This document shows, piece after piece, positions 1 to 6,887 of a stretch of 8,442 nt of DNA. The translations under genes were made by a program, and so were the position numbers. This DNA comes from DATBAK01 sp036787815 (GTDB lineage: Bacteria > Actinomycetota > Acidimicrobiia > IMCC26256 > PALSA-610). Numbering within the stretch: the stretch's first letter is position 1; every line of letters begins with the position of its first letter. The notes under the pieces were generated by a model. That model did not search any database, was not told the origin of the DNA, and worked only from the letters and a program-made list of their open reading frames with translations. The stretch spans positions 1 through 8,442 of the forward strand of contig DAIQOP010000169.1 of the NCBI GenBank assembly GCA_036787815.1, read 5' to 3'.

Positions 1-195
1 GAGCGCGCGCTCGACACCGCCCGGCGCCGGATCGCCGAGCTCGAAGACCAGGTCGCCGCCGCAGGCGCGGCGATGCGCGAAGCCGTCGAGGAGACCCACC
101 GCCACTACCGCCGGGAGCTCGTGCCCGCACCGTCGCGCACACTGGTGCGCCTGCGGGTACCCGGGCGAGGGCGTTCCGGACGGGAACAAAGTTGA
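1..195 (+). CDS. hspR: Probable heat-shock repressor HspR, C-terminal fragment
   Basis: Frame 1 is open from the window edge and gives 64 residues before TGA at 193-195. The first part is a charged heptad-like helix (RRRIAELEDQVAAAGAAM), then HYRRELVP and a basic tail (LVRLRVPGRGR). This order of coiled coil, YRR-[DE]-LVP and short beta/basic end matches my memory of the tail of actinobacterial HspR, a MerR-family repressor of the dnaK operon and clpB. The DNA-binding winged helix would lie upstream, outside the window. Support from context is strong: clpB follows and a HAIR-like palindrome sits at the junction. HspR is known to bind with DnaK as co-repressor in Streptomyces; its action here is inferred. 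The alternative is another MerR-like or coiled-coil protein. The identity rests on a tail only. Confidence 0.72.
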   Translation, partial: ERALDTARRRIAELEDQVAAAGAAMREAVEETHRHYRRELVPAPSRTLVRLRVPGRGRSGREQS

Positions 196-212
196 CAATC
201 TCATTGTCAACT
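190..212 (+). promoter_or_regulatory. HAIR-like HspR operator upstream of clpB
   Basis: A perfect palindrome: AGTTGACAAT, spacer CTC, ATTGTCAACT. Read as 7-7-7 it is GTTGACA-N7-TGTCAAC, the same spacing as the HspR-associated inverted repeat CTTGAGT-N7-ACTCAAG, keeping the TTGA/TCAA cores but changing the inner bases. It lies 37 nt before the clpB ATG in an AT-rich patch within otherwise very GC-rich DNA. The left arm contains TTGACA (192-197), a consensus -35 hexamer, but I cannot place a convincing -10 at the right distance (TATGGG at 212-217 is too close). The hspR stop codon (193-195) lies inside the left arm. A dyad operator is well supported; the protein that binds it is inferred. Confidence 0.75.
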
Positions 213-249
213 ATGGGGAGTCGCAGGCCGAGCACCCCGAGAGGACCCC

Positions 250-2832
250 ATGCCCATCAATCCCGACCGCTTCACCCGTAAGACCGCCGAGGCCCTCGGC
301 GCGGCCCAGGCCGGCGCGCGTGAGCAGGGGCACACCGAGGTCACGAGTGAGCACGTGTTGCGGGCGCTCGTCGCCGCACCCGAGGGCATCGTCAGCGGTG
401 TGCTCGAGCGCATCGGTGTCGTGCCCGGCCAACTCCTCACCCGGCTCGACGAGACCCTCGTGGCGCGGCCCCGGGTGAGCGGCACGACGGTTCGCGAAGC
501 ATCACTCGCCGCGGAGGCGTTCCGCGTGCTCGAGGCGGCCGATGCCCAGCGCGCGTCGCTCGACGACGAGTACCTCTCCACCGAGCACCTCCTCCTCGCC
601 ATGACCGAGGTCGTCGGCGGCGTCGGCGACCTCCTGCGCGGGGTGGGCGTCACCCACGACGCCGTGCTCGACGCGCTCAAGGCCGTGCGCGGCAGCCACC
701 GCGTCACGAGCGACAACCCCGAAGAGCAGTACGAGGCGCTCGAGAAGTACGGGCGCGACCTCACCGAGGAAGCCCGCAAGGGGCGCATCGACCCGGTGAT
801 CGGGCGCGACGAGGAGATCCGCCGCGTCATCCAGGTGCTGTCGCGCCGCACCAAGAACAACCCCGTGCTGATCGGCGACCCGGGTGTCGGCAAGACCGCG
901 ATCGTCGAAGGCCTCGCGCGCCGGATCGTCGAAGGCGACGTTCCCGAGGGTCTGCGCGGCAAGCGGCTCATCGCGCTCGATCTCGGCGCGATGGTCGCCG
1001 GCGCGAAGTACCGCGGCGAGTTCGAAGAGCGCTTCAAGGCCGTGCTCAAGGAGATCCAGCAGGCCGAGGGCGAGATCATCTCGTTCATCGACGAGTTGCA
1101 CACGCTCGTCGGCGCGGGCGGTGCCGAAGGCGCGGTCGACGCCGGCAACATGATCAAGCCGTTGCTCGCCCGGGGCGCGCTGCGGCTCATCGGGGCAACG
1201 ACGCTCGACGAGTACCGCAAGTACGTCGAGAAGGACGCCGCGCTCGAGCGCCGCTTCCAGCAGGTCTACGTGGGCGAACCCACGGTCGAAGACACGATCG
1301 CGATCCTGCGGGGCCTCAAGGAGCGCTACGAGGTGCACCACGGCGTGCGCATCCAGGACTCCGCGCTCGTGGCTGCGGCGATCCTCTCCGGTCGCTACAT
1401 CCCCGCGCGCCGGCTGCCCGACAAGGCGATCGACCTCATCGACGAGGCCGCGTCGCGGTTGCGCATCGAGATCGACTCGATGCCGTTCGAGATCGACGTC
1501 GTGGAGCGACGCATCCGCCAGCTCGAGATCGAGCGCGCCGCGCTCGCGAAGGAGACCGACGACGCGTCACACTCCCGTCTCGACGCGCTCGAGGCCGATC
1601 TCGCGTCGTTGGCCGAGGAGCGCGACGGCATGGTCGCGCACTGGCAGAGCGAGAAGGAAGCCATCGCCGCGATCCAGGAAGCCAAGGAACGGCTCGAGGC
1701 CGCGCGTCTCGACGCCGACCGCGCCGAACGTGACGGCGATCTCGAGCGGGCCGCGCAACTGCGGTACGGCCACCTGCCGGTGCTCGAACGTGAGATCGCG
1801 TCGATGTCGGACCGGCTCGTGGAGCTGCAGCAAGGCGGCGCCATGCTCAAGGAAGAGGTCGACGAGGAAGACATCGCCGAGATCGTCGCCAAGTGGACGG
1901 GCATCCCCGTGAACCGGCTGATGGAAGGCGAGATGGCCAAGCTCGTGCGGCTCGAAGACGTGCTCCACGAGCGCGTCATCGGTCAGGACGAAGCCGTGCA
2001 CGCCGTCGCGAACGCCATCCGTCGTTCGCGCGCCGGCCTCGCGGACCCGCACCGGCCGATCGGCTCGTTCCTGTTCCTCGGCCCGACCGGTGTCGGCAAG
2101 ACCGAGCTCGCGCGCACGCTCGCCGACTTCCTCTTCGACGACGAGCGGGCGATGGTGCGCATCGACATGTCGGAGTACATGGAGAAGCACTCCGTGTCGC
2201 GGCTCGTCGGTGCACCTCCGGGATACGTGGGTTACGAAGAGGGCGGCCAGCTCACCGAGGCGGTGCGCCGGCGCCCGTACTCGGTCGTACTCCTCGACGA
2301 GATCGAGAAGGCGCACCCCGACGTGTTCAACGTGCTGCTCGCGCTCATGGACGACGGTCGTCTCACCGACGGCCAGGGTCGTACCGTCGACTTCACCAAC
2401 GCGGTGATCGTGATGACCAGCAACCTCGGCGCCGGTGGCGACGAGGCGGTGGTGATGACGGCCGTGCGCGCGCACTTCAAGCCCGAGTTCGTGAACCGCG
2501 TCGACGAGATCGTCGTGTTCCACCGGTTGAGCGAGGAGCACATCGCGCGCATCGTCGACATCCAGCTCGAGCAGTTGCGCGAGCGGCTGACGGAGCGCGG
2601 GATCGGGCTCGATCTCACCGACGCCGCCCGGGCCTGGGTCGCGCACGCCGGCTACGACCCCGACTACGGCGCCCGCCCTCTCAAGCGCGTGCTGCAGCGG
2701 GAGCTCGCGGACCCGATCGCGATGAGCCTGCTCTCGGGCACCTACCGCGACGGCATGACGATCGTGGTCGACGCGACCCCCGACGGCGGCCTCGTGTTCG
2801 ATGCGGCCGCCGCGGCGGAGATCGTGGCCTGA
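250..2832 (+). CDS. clpB: ATP-dependent disaggregase ClpB
   Basis: ClpB (Hsp104 class) is a cytoplasmic AAA+ hexamer that threads aggregated proteins through its pore and works with DnaK/DnaJ/GrpE. The 860 residues match the usual length. In order: N-terminal Clp repeats (about 1-145); D1 with Walker A GDPGVGKT (209-216), pore loop GAKYRGEF (251-258), Walker B SFIDE (278-282) and arginine pair ALERRF (331-336); a coiled-coil M domain (about 410-530) that distinguishes ClpB from ClpA/ClpC; D2 with Walker A GPTGVGKT (611-618), pore loop GYVG (658-661), Walker B LLDE (681-684), FVNR (747-750) and sensor-2 GARPLKR (807-813). All catalytic motifs are intact. ATG 250 is preceded by GAGAGGA (239-245) at 4 nt and begins a typical ClpB N terminus. 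The HAIR-like palindrome upstream suggests HspR repression and heat induction. No ClpP-binding loop is expected in this family. Confidence 0.97.
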   Translation: MPINPDRFTRKTAEALGAAQAGAREQGHTEVTSEHVLRALVAAPEGIVSGVLERIGVVPGQLLTRLDETLVARPRVSGTTVREASLAAEAFRVLEAADAQRASLDDEYLSTEHLLLAMTEVVGGVGDLLRGVGVTHDAVLDALKAVRGSHRVTSDNPEEQYEALEKYGRDLTEEARKGRIDPVIGRDEEIRRVIQVLSRRTKNNPVLIGDPGVGKTAIVEGLARRIVEGDVPEGLRGKRLIALDLGAMVAGAKYRGEFEERFKAVLKEIQQAEGEIISFIDELHTLVGAGGAEGAVDAGNMIKPLLARGALRLIGATTLDEYRKYVEKDAALERRFQQVYVGEPTVEDTIAILRGLKERYEVHHGVRIQDSALVAAAILSGRYIPARRLPDKAIDLIDEAASRLRIEIDSMPFEIDVVERRIRQLEIERAALAKETDDASHSRLDALEADLASLAEERDGMVAHWQSEKEAIAAIQEAKERLEAARLDADRAERDGDLERAAQLRYGHLPVLEREIASMSDRLVELQQGGAMLKEEVDEEDIAEIVAKWTGIPVNRLMEGEMAKLVRLEDVLHERVIGQDEAVHAVANAIRRSRAGLADPHRPIGSFLFLGPTGVGKTELARTLADFLFDDERAMVRIDMSEYMEKHSVSRLVGAPPGYVGYEEGGQLTEAVRRRPYSVVLLDEIEKAHPDVFNVLLALMDDGRLTDGQGRTVDFTNAVIVMTSNLGAGGDEAVVMTAVRAHFKPEFVNRVDEIVVFHRLSEEHIARIVDIQLEQLRERLTERGIGLDLTDAARAWVAHAGYDPDYGARPLKRVLQRELADPIAMSLLSGTYRDGMTIVVDATPDGGLVFDAAAAAEIVA

Positions 2833-2880
2833 GCGGTACCTGACCGTCGGTGGCCGATTCTGCGGCCGCCGACGGACCGC
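2833..2880 (+). terminator. Strong GC hairpin after clpB, probable terminator without U-tract
   Basis: The inner stem is CCGTCGGTGGCCG (2844-2856) against CGGCCGCCGACGG (2863-2875): 13 pairs with one T-G wobble and a 6-nt loop. An outer stem GCGGT (2833-2837) with ACCGC (2876-2880) extends it past a 6-nt bulge. It starts directly after the clpB stop, which suits the end of a transcription unit. No T-run follows, so it is not a classical intrinsic terminator. GC-rich actinobacteria often use such U-less hairpins, or the hairpin may protect the 3' end of the mRNA. Confidence 0.6.
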
Positions 2881-2884
2881 TCCG

Positions 2885-2893
2885 ACTACGATC
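2885..2893 (+). promoter_or_regulatory. Candidate -10 element for the purine operon
   Basis: ACTACGATC contains TACGAT (2887-2892), a TANNNT-type -10 as used by actinobacterial housekeeping sigma factors. It lies between the post-clpB hairpin and purA, where an operon promoter is expected. No -35 is recognisable; that position falls inside the hairpin. The start of transcription would be near 2899-2901, giving a leader of about 45 nt to the purA ATG. The same ACTANGATC string recurs upstream of purS (7775-7783). This is a motif-only call. Confidence 0.4.
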
Positions 2894-2932
2894 TCCCCAA
2901 CGTGACTGCCAACGCGTCCGTTACGCCCCGCC

Positions 2933-2938
2933 GGGAGG
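2933..2938 (+). promoter_or_regulatory. Shine-Dalgarno site that fixes the purA start
   Basis: GGGAGG lies 7 nt before ATG 2946, an optimal arrangement. It decides against an in-frame upstream GTG at 2850, which lies within the post-clpB hairpin and would add 32 residues with no resemblance to adenylosuccinate synthetases. Confidence 0.8.
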
Positions 2939-2945
2939 TTCGCCG

Positions 2946-4238
2946 ATGCCCGGCGCGGTGATCATCGGTACCCAATGGGGAGATGAAGGCAAGGGTCGGT
3001 TCACCGACTACCTCGCCAAAGAGGCGTCGCTCGTGGTGCGCTATCAGGGCGGCCACAACGCGGGCCACACCCTCGTGGTCGACGGCGAGGTGTTCAAGCT
3101 CCAGCTCGTGCCGAGCGGCGTGCTCTATCCGTGGGTGGTCCCCGTCATCGGCAACGGCGTGGTCGTCGATCCGGTGGTGCTCATCGACGAGCTCGACATG
3201 CTCGCGGCCAAGGGGATCGACACCCGCAGCCTCCGGCTCTCGGGCAACGCCCACCTGATCATGCCGTACCACCAGGAGCTCGATCGGGTGACCGAGCGGT
3301 ACCTCGGCAAGAACAAGCTCGGCACGACCAAGCGGGGGATCGGCCCGACCTATGCCGACAAGGCGCTGCGCGTCGGCTTGCGCGTGCAAGACCTGCTCGA
3401 CCCGAAGATCTTCCGCGAGAAGCTCGACCTTGCGCTCCGCGAGAAGAACGGCGTGCTCGCGAAGGTCTACAACCGCCTCCCCCTCGACGCGGCCGACATC
3501 GCCGAGCGGTACCTCTCGCTCGTGCCGCGGCTCGCACCCCACATCGACGACACCGTGTACCTCGTGCACGAAGCGCTCGACGCCGGTCAGTGGGTGCTGT
3601 TCGAAGGCGCCCAGGCCACCTACCTCGATCTCGACCACGGCACGTACCCCTTCGTCACGTCGAGCAACCCGATCGCCGGCGGTGTGTGCACCGGCGCGGG
3701 CGTCGGGCCGCGCGCGATCGAACGCATCGTCGGCGTGGTGAAGGCCTACACGACACGTGTCGGCAGCGGTCCGTTCCCGACCGAGCTGTTCCCCGGTGAT
3801 GCGGTCGCCGACGCGCTCGTCGACCGCGGCCGTGAGTTCGGCACCAACACCGGCCGGCGTCGCCGCCCGGGTTGGCTCGACGGCGTGATGCTCCGTCACG
3901 CGGTGCGCCTCAACACGTGCTCGGAGCTCGCGATCACCAAGCTCGACGTGTTGTCGGAGTTCTCCGAGCTCAAGGTGTGTGTCGCGTACGAAGGCGAGAA
4001 CGGCGAGCGTTACGAGCACGTGCCGTACCACCAGTCCGTGTTGCACAAGGTGCGGCCGGTGTACGAGACGCTGCCCGGCTGGAAGTGCGACATCGACGGC
4101 GTCTCCCGGCTCGAGGATCTCCCCGGCGCCGCGCGCGACTACGTGAGCTTCATCGAGTCGATCTCGGGATGTCACGTGAGCTTCGTCTCGGTTGGCCCGG
4201 CGCGCGATCAGACCGTCGTGCTGCCGCGCGCCGCGTAG
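2946..4238 (+). CDS. purA: Adenylosuccinate synthetase
   Basis: PurA condenses IMP and aspartate with GTP to adenylosuccinate, the first step of the AMP branch; PurB from the same operon completes it. The 430 residues are standard for bacteria. Visible motifs: P-loop GTQWGDEGKG (8-17) with the catalytic Asp13, HNAGHT (37-42) with the catalytic His41, TTKRGIGPTYADK (127-139) for IMP binding, GAQATYLDLDHGTYPF (221-236), RVGSGPFPTE (271-280), EFGTNTGRRRRPGWLD (297-312), TKLD (331-334) for the guanine base, and a C-terminal SVGPARDQT. Nothing essential is missing. The start at ATG 2946 is supported by GGGAGG at 7 nt and by the usual short lead before the P-loop. It is the first gene of the purine unit after the hairpin; purD follows 3 nt after its TAG stop. 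Confidence 0.97.
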   Translation: MPGAVIIGTQWGDEGKGRFTDYLAKEASLVVRYQGGHNAGHTLVVDGEVFKLQLVPSGVLYPWVVPVIGNGVVVDPVVLIDELDMLAAKGIDTRSLRLSGNAHLIMPYHQELDRVTERYLGKNKLGTTKRGIGPTYADKALRVGLRVQDLLDPKIFREKLDLALREKNGVLAKVYNRLPLDAADIAERYLSLVPRLAPHIDDTVYLVHEALDAGQWVLFEGAQATYLDLDHGTYPFVTSSNPIAGGVCTGAGVGPRAIERIVGVVKAYTTRVGSGPFPTELFPGDAVADALVDRGREFGTNTGRRRRPGWLDGVMLRHAVRLNTCSELAITKLDVLSEFSELKVCVAYEGENGERYEHVPYHQSVLHKVRPVYETLPGWKCDIDGVSRLEDLPGAARDYVSFIESISGCHVSFVSVGPARDQTVVLPRAA

Positions 4239-4241
4239 CCG

Positions 4242-5528
4242 GTGCGCGTCCTGCTGATCGGGAGCGGGGGCAGGGAGCACGCGCTCGCGTGGGGCCTAGC
4301 CCGCTCGGGTGAGGTCGACGAGATCGTCGCGGCCCCGGGCAACCCGGGGCTCGCCGCGCTCGCGCGATGTGTGCCGCTCGACGCGTCCGACCCGGCCGCG
4401 ATCGCCGCGCTGGCCGACGACCTCGACGCCGGCCTCGTGGTCGTCGGCCCCGAGGTTCCGCTCGTTGCCGGGGCCGTCGACGCGGTGACCGCCCGCGGCC
4501 GCCTCGCGTTCGGACCGACCGCCGCGGGCGCGCGGCTCGAAGGGTCGAAGGCCTGGATGAAGCAGGTCTTGCACGACGCCGGCGTTCCGACCGCGCGCTA
4601 CGGCGTGTTCGGGTCCGGTGACGGCGACGCGGCGTTCGCGTTCCTCGACTCGCTGCCCGGGTTGTACGTGGTGAAGACCGACGGGCTCGCGGCCGGGAAG
4701 GGTGTGGTCGTGACCGAATCGCTCGCGGAGGCGCGCGATGCGGTGCGTTCCTTCCTCTCGGGCGACGCGTTCGGCGACGCGGGGCGCACGCTCGTGATCG
4801 AAGAGGGGTTGAGCGGGCCGGAGCTGTCGCTGCTCGTGCTCTGCGACGGGCGTGAAGGTGTCGCGCTCGCTCCGGCGCAGGACCACAAGCGGGTCGGCGA
4901 CGGCGACCAGGGACCCAACACGGGTGGTATGGGTGCCTACTCACCGGTGCCGGTGGCCGGGGCCGCCGTGGTCGACGAGGCGATGGCCAAGGCGGTCCGC
5001 CCGACGCTCGACGCGCTCACCCGCCAAGGGATCGAGTACCGCGGCATCCTCTACGCGGGCTTGATGCTCACGGTCGACGGTGTGAAGGTGATCGAGTACA
5101 ACGTGCGTTTCGGCGACCCCGAGTGCCAGGTCGTGATTCCCAGACTCGAGTCGGATCTGTTCCGCCACTGCTACGAGGCCGCGAGTGGCCGCTTGACGAC
5201 CGCGGTCTCGTTCTCGGCCGATGCGTGCATCACGGTCGTTGCCGCCGCCGAGGGGTATCCCGTGTCGGTGCGCACCGGTGATCCGATCGCCGGCCTCGAC
5301 GCCGCGAACGCGTGCGAAGGTGTCACCGTGTTCCACGCGGGAACGAGCCGCGCCGGCCCGGGCGAGCCGATCGTCACGGCGGGTGGGCGCGTGCTCGACG
5401 TCACCGCCACCGCCCCGACGCTGCGCGAGGCGCGCGACCGGGCCTACGCCGCCCTCGCGCACATCTCATGGCCCGGGATGCACTACCGGCGCGACATCGC
5501 GCACAGCGCCCTGGGGGAGCCCGCATGA
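4242..5528 (+). CDS. purD: Phosphoribosylamine-glycine ligase (GAR synthetase)
   Basis: PurD joins glycine to 5-phosphoribosylamine using ATP, the second step of purine synthesis. It is an ATP-grasp enzyme of 428 residues, the normal monofunctional length. Motifs: GSGGREHALAW (7-17) at the N-terminal nucleotide-like fold, GPEVPLVAG (69-77), KTDGLAAGKGVVV (145-157) in the ATP-grasp lid, QDHKRVGDGDQGPNTGGMGAY (213-233), NVRFGDPECQ (287-296) with metal-binding acidic and Asn residues, FHAGT (364-368), and the C-terminal HYRRDIAHSAL. The start is GTG 4242, only 3 nt after the purA stop and without a visible Shine-Dalgarno sequence, so translation probably depends on coupling to purA. The GTG start gives the canonical MRVLLIGSGGREHA. 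The stop overlaps the purB start by ATGA. Confidence 0.97.
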   Translation: MRVLLIGSGGREHALAWGLARSGEVDEIVAAPGNPGLAALARCVPLDASDPAAIAALADDLDAGLVVVGPEVPLVAGAVDAVTARGRLAFGPTAAGARLEGSKAWMKQVLHDAGVPTARYGVFGSGDGDAAFAFLDSLPGLYVVKTDGLAAGKGVVVTESLAEARDAVRSFLSGDAFGDAGRTLVIEEGLSGPELSLLVLCDGREGVALAPAQDHKRVGDGDQGPNTGGMGAYSPVPVAGAAVVDEAMAKAVRPTLDALTRQGIEYRGILYAGLMLTVDGVKVIEYNVRFGDPECQVVIPRLESDLFRHCYEAASGRLTTAVSFSADACITVVAAAEGYPVSVRTGDPIAGLDAANACEGVTVFHAGTSRAGPGEPIVTAGGRVLDVTATAPTLREARDRAYAALAHISWPGMHYRRDIAHSALGEPA

Positions 5529-6832
5529 TCCCGCGGTACTCGCGGCCGGAGATGGCCGCACTGTTCACCGACGAGGCGAAGTTCTCGGCCTGGCTCGAGG
5601 TCGAGATCCTCGCGTGCGAGGCGTGGGCGGAGCTCGGTGTCGTCCCGAAGGCCGACGCGGCCGCGATCCGCGAGCGCGCCGGGTTCGACGTGGCCGCGAT
5701 CGCCGAGCGCGAGCGCGTCACCGACCACGACGTGGCCGCGTTCGTCGACGTCGTGCAGGAACGGGTCGGCATGCCGGCCGGAGCGTGGGTGCACTACGGG
5801 CTCACGTCGAGCGACGTCGTCGACACCGCGTTGTGCAGCCAGCTCACGAAGGCGAGCGATCTCCTGCTCGACGCGTTGGGCGGCCTCGACGACGCGATCA
5901 CCGCGCGTGCGCTTGAGTTCCGCGCCACGCCGATGGTCGGCCGTACGCACGGCATTCACGCCGAACCGACCACCTTCGGTGCCAAGGTTGCACTCTGGGC
6001 CCTCCAGATCCGGCGGGATCGGGAGCGGCTCGTGCGCGCGCGTCAGGCGATCGCCGTCGGCAAGCTCTCCGGCGCGGTGGGTACCTACTCCAACGTCGAT
6101 CCCGCGATCGAGGCGTACGTGTGCGCCGCGCTCGGGCTGGAAGCCGTTCCCGCGACCCAGGTGATCGCGCGCGATCGGCACGCGGAGCTCCTGTACGCGT
6201 GCGCGTCGATCGGTGCGAGCATCGAGGCGTTCGCGCTCGAGATCCGGCACCTGCAACGCACCGAGGTGGGGGAGGTCGAGGAACCGTTCCGTGCCGGGCA
6301 GAAGGGCTCGAGCGCGATGCCGCACAAGCGCAACCCGGTGAAGTGCGAGCAGCTCTGTGGTCTCGCGCGCGTGTTGCGCTCGAATCTGCAGGCCGGGCTC
6401 GAAGACGTCGCGCTGTGGCACGAGCGCGACATCTCGCACTCGTCGGTCGAGCGCATCATCCTCCCCGACTCGTTGGTGCTCGCGCACTACGTGGTCACCA
6501 CCTTCACCACGGTCGTGCAGGGCATGCGCGTGCACCCCGAGCGGATGCTCGAGAACCTCGACGCGTCGTTCGGGCTCGTGTTCAGCCAGCCGGTGTTGCT
6601 CGCGCTCATCGAAACCGGCATGGCTCGCGACGCGGCCTACCGGATCGTGCAGCGCAACGCGATGAAGGCCTGGGAGGAGCGGCGTTCCTTCCACGACCTC
6701 CTCGACGCCGACCCGGAAGTCACCGCGGTGCTCGACGACAAGGCGATCGCCGCGTGCTTCGATCTCGATCACGCGGTCGCGAACGTCGACCGGATCTTCT
6801 CCGTGCTCGGTGGGGAGGTCGGAGCCGCATGA
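5525..6832 (+). CDS. purB: Adenylosuccinate lyase
   Basis: PurB removes fumarate from SAICAR (giving AICAR) and from adenylosuccinate (giving AMP), so it acts after both PurC and PurA of this operon. The 435 residues fit the shorter B. subtilis-like class of the fumarase/aspartase superfamily. Motifs: N-terminal RYSRPEM (4-10), HYGLTSSDVVDTA (90-102), GRTHGIHAEP (139-148) with a conserved active-site His, the superfamily signature GSSAMPHKRNP (261-271) with the catalytic serine loop, and RDISHSSVER (301-310). ATG 5525 overlaps the purD stop (ATGA) and has GGGGGAG (5513-5519) 5 nt upstream. Much longer in-frame extensions into purD are possible only as GC-rich read-through. Its own stop sits in ATGAGT, which opens a small ORF leading to purC. 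Confidence 0.97.
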   Translation: MIPRYSRPEMAALFTDEAKFSAWLEVEILACEAWAELGVVPKADAAAIRERAGFDVAAIAERERVTDHDVAAFVDVVQERVGMPAGAWVHYGLTSSDVVDTALCSQLTKASDLLLDALGGLDDAITARALEFRATPMVGRTHGIHAEPTTFGAKVALWALQIRRDRERLVRARQAIAVGKLSGAVGTYSNVDPAIEAYVCAALGLEAVPATQVIARDRHAELLYACASIGASIEAFALEIRHLQRTEVGEVEEPFRAGQKGSSAMPHKRNPVKCEQLCGLARVLRSNLQAGLEDVALWHERDISHSSVERIILPDSLVLAHYVVTTFTTVVQGMRVHPERMLENLDASFGLVFSQPVLLALIETGMARDAAYRIVQRNAMKAWEERRSFHDLLDADPEVTAVLDDKAIAACFDLDHAVANVDRIFSVLGGEVGAA

Positions 6833-6887
6833 GTAGCCAGGCGCAGGCCGGAGGCGGGGGCATGCCGGAGGTCGGAGCCGAATGAGT
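6814..6887 (+). repeat. Duplicated ribosome-binding/start module between purB and purC
   Basis: A 21-nt block beginning GGAGGT and ending ATGAGT occurs at 6814-6834 and again at 6867-6887 with a single difference (C6828 against A6881). Each copy carries a Shine-Dalgarno sequence 9 nt before an ATG that overlaps a TGA. The first copy ends purB, the second starts purC. The offset is 53 nt, and the DNA between is GC-rich with purine-rich runs. The repeat also makes the C terminus of PurB (EVGAA) resemble that of the small intervening ORF (EVGAE). It looks like a short segmental duplication. Confidence 0.85.
6829..6885 (+). CDS. Putative bridging minicistron between purB and purC
   Basis: An 18-codon ORF, MSSQAQAGGGGMPEVGAE, starts on the purB stop (ATGA at 6829-6832) and stops on the purC start (ATGA at 6882-6885). 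GGAGGT (6814-6819) lies 9 nt upstream, as good a ribosome site as that of purC itself. The peptide has no recognisable domain and is glycine/alanine-rich, so the act of translating it may matter more than the product. Against it: the same frame is open for a long way back inside purB, as is common in GC-rich DNA, and the duplication alone could leave this by-product. Whether it is translated is unknown. Confidence 0.35.
   Translation: MSSQAQAGGGGMPEVGAE

Noticed and set aside
190..212. CIRCE element for HrcA
   Set aside because: CIRCE has TTAGCACTC-N9-GAGTGCTAA. The arms here do not match, while the HAIR spacing does.
212..217. TATGGG as a clpB -10
   Set aside because: The spacing from TTGACA (192-197) is only 14 nt, and the match is weak. 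I could not define the promoter beyond the operator.
207..1220. Long antisense open frame opposite the 5' third of clpB
   Set aside because: It is a GC-rich shadow with Ser/Arg/Pro-heavy low-complexity translation. The sense strand carries an unmistakable ClpB.
1893..2843. 316-codon alternative-frame ORF within the clpB D2 domain
   Set aside because: It is arginine-rich overlap of a conserved AAA+ module, a typical high-GC artefact.
2850..2945. N-terminal extension of PurA from an upstream GTG
   Set aside because: It lies inside the hairpin, has no Shine-Dalgarno sequence and adds sequence unlike the family. ATG 2946 has GGGAGG at 7 nt and the normal N terminus.
3606..3623. GAQATYLD in PurA instead of the GAQGT form known from E. 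coli
   Set aside because: An alanine at this place is also found in other PurA lineages, and the IMP-contacting Gln is retained. I see no sign of altered function.
2886..4280. 464-codon antisense frame opposite purA
   Set aside because: It mirrors purA codon structure and has His/Val/Glu/Arg-rich composition with no domain. purA is clearly the coding strand.
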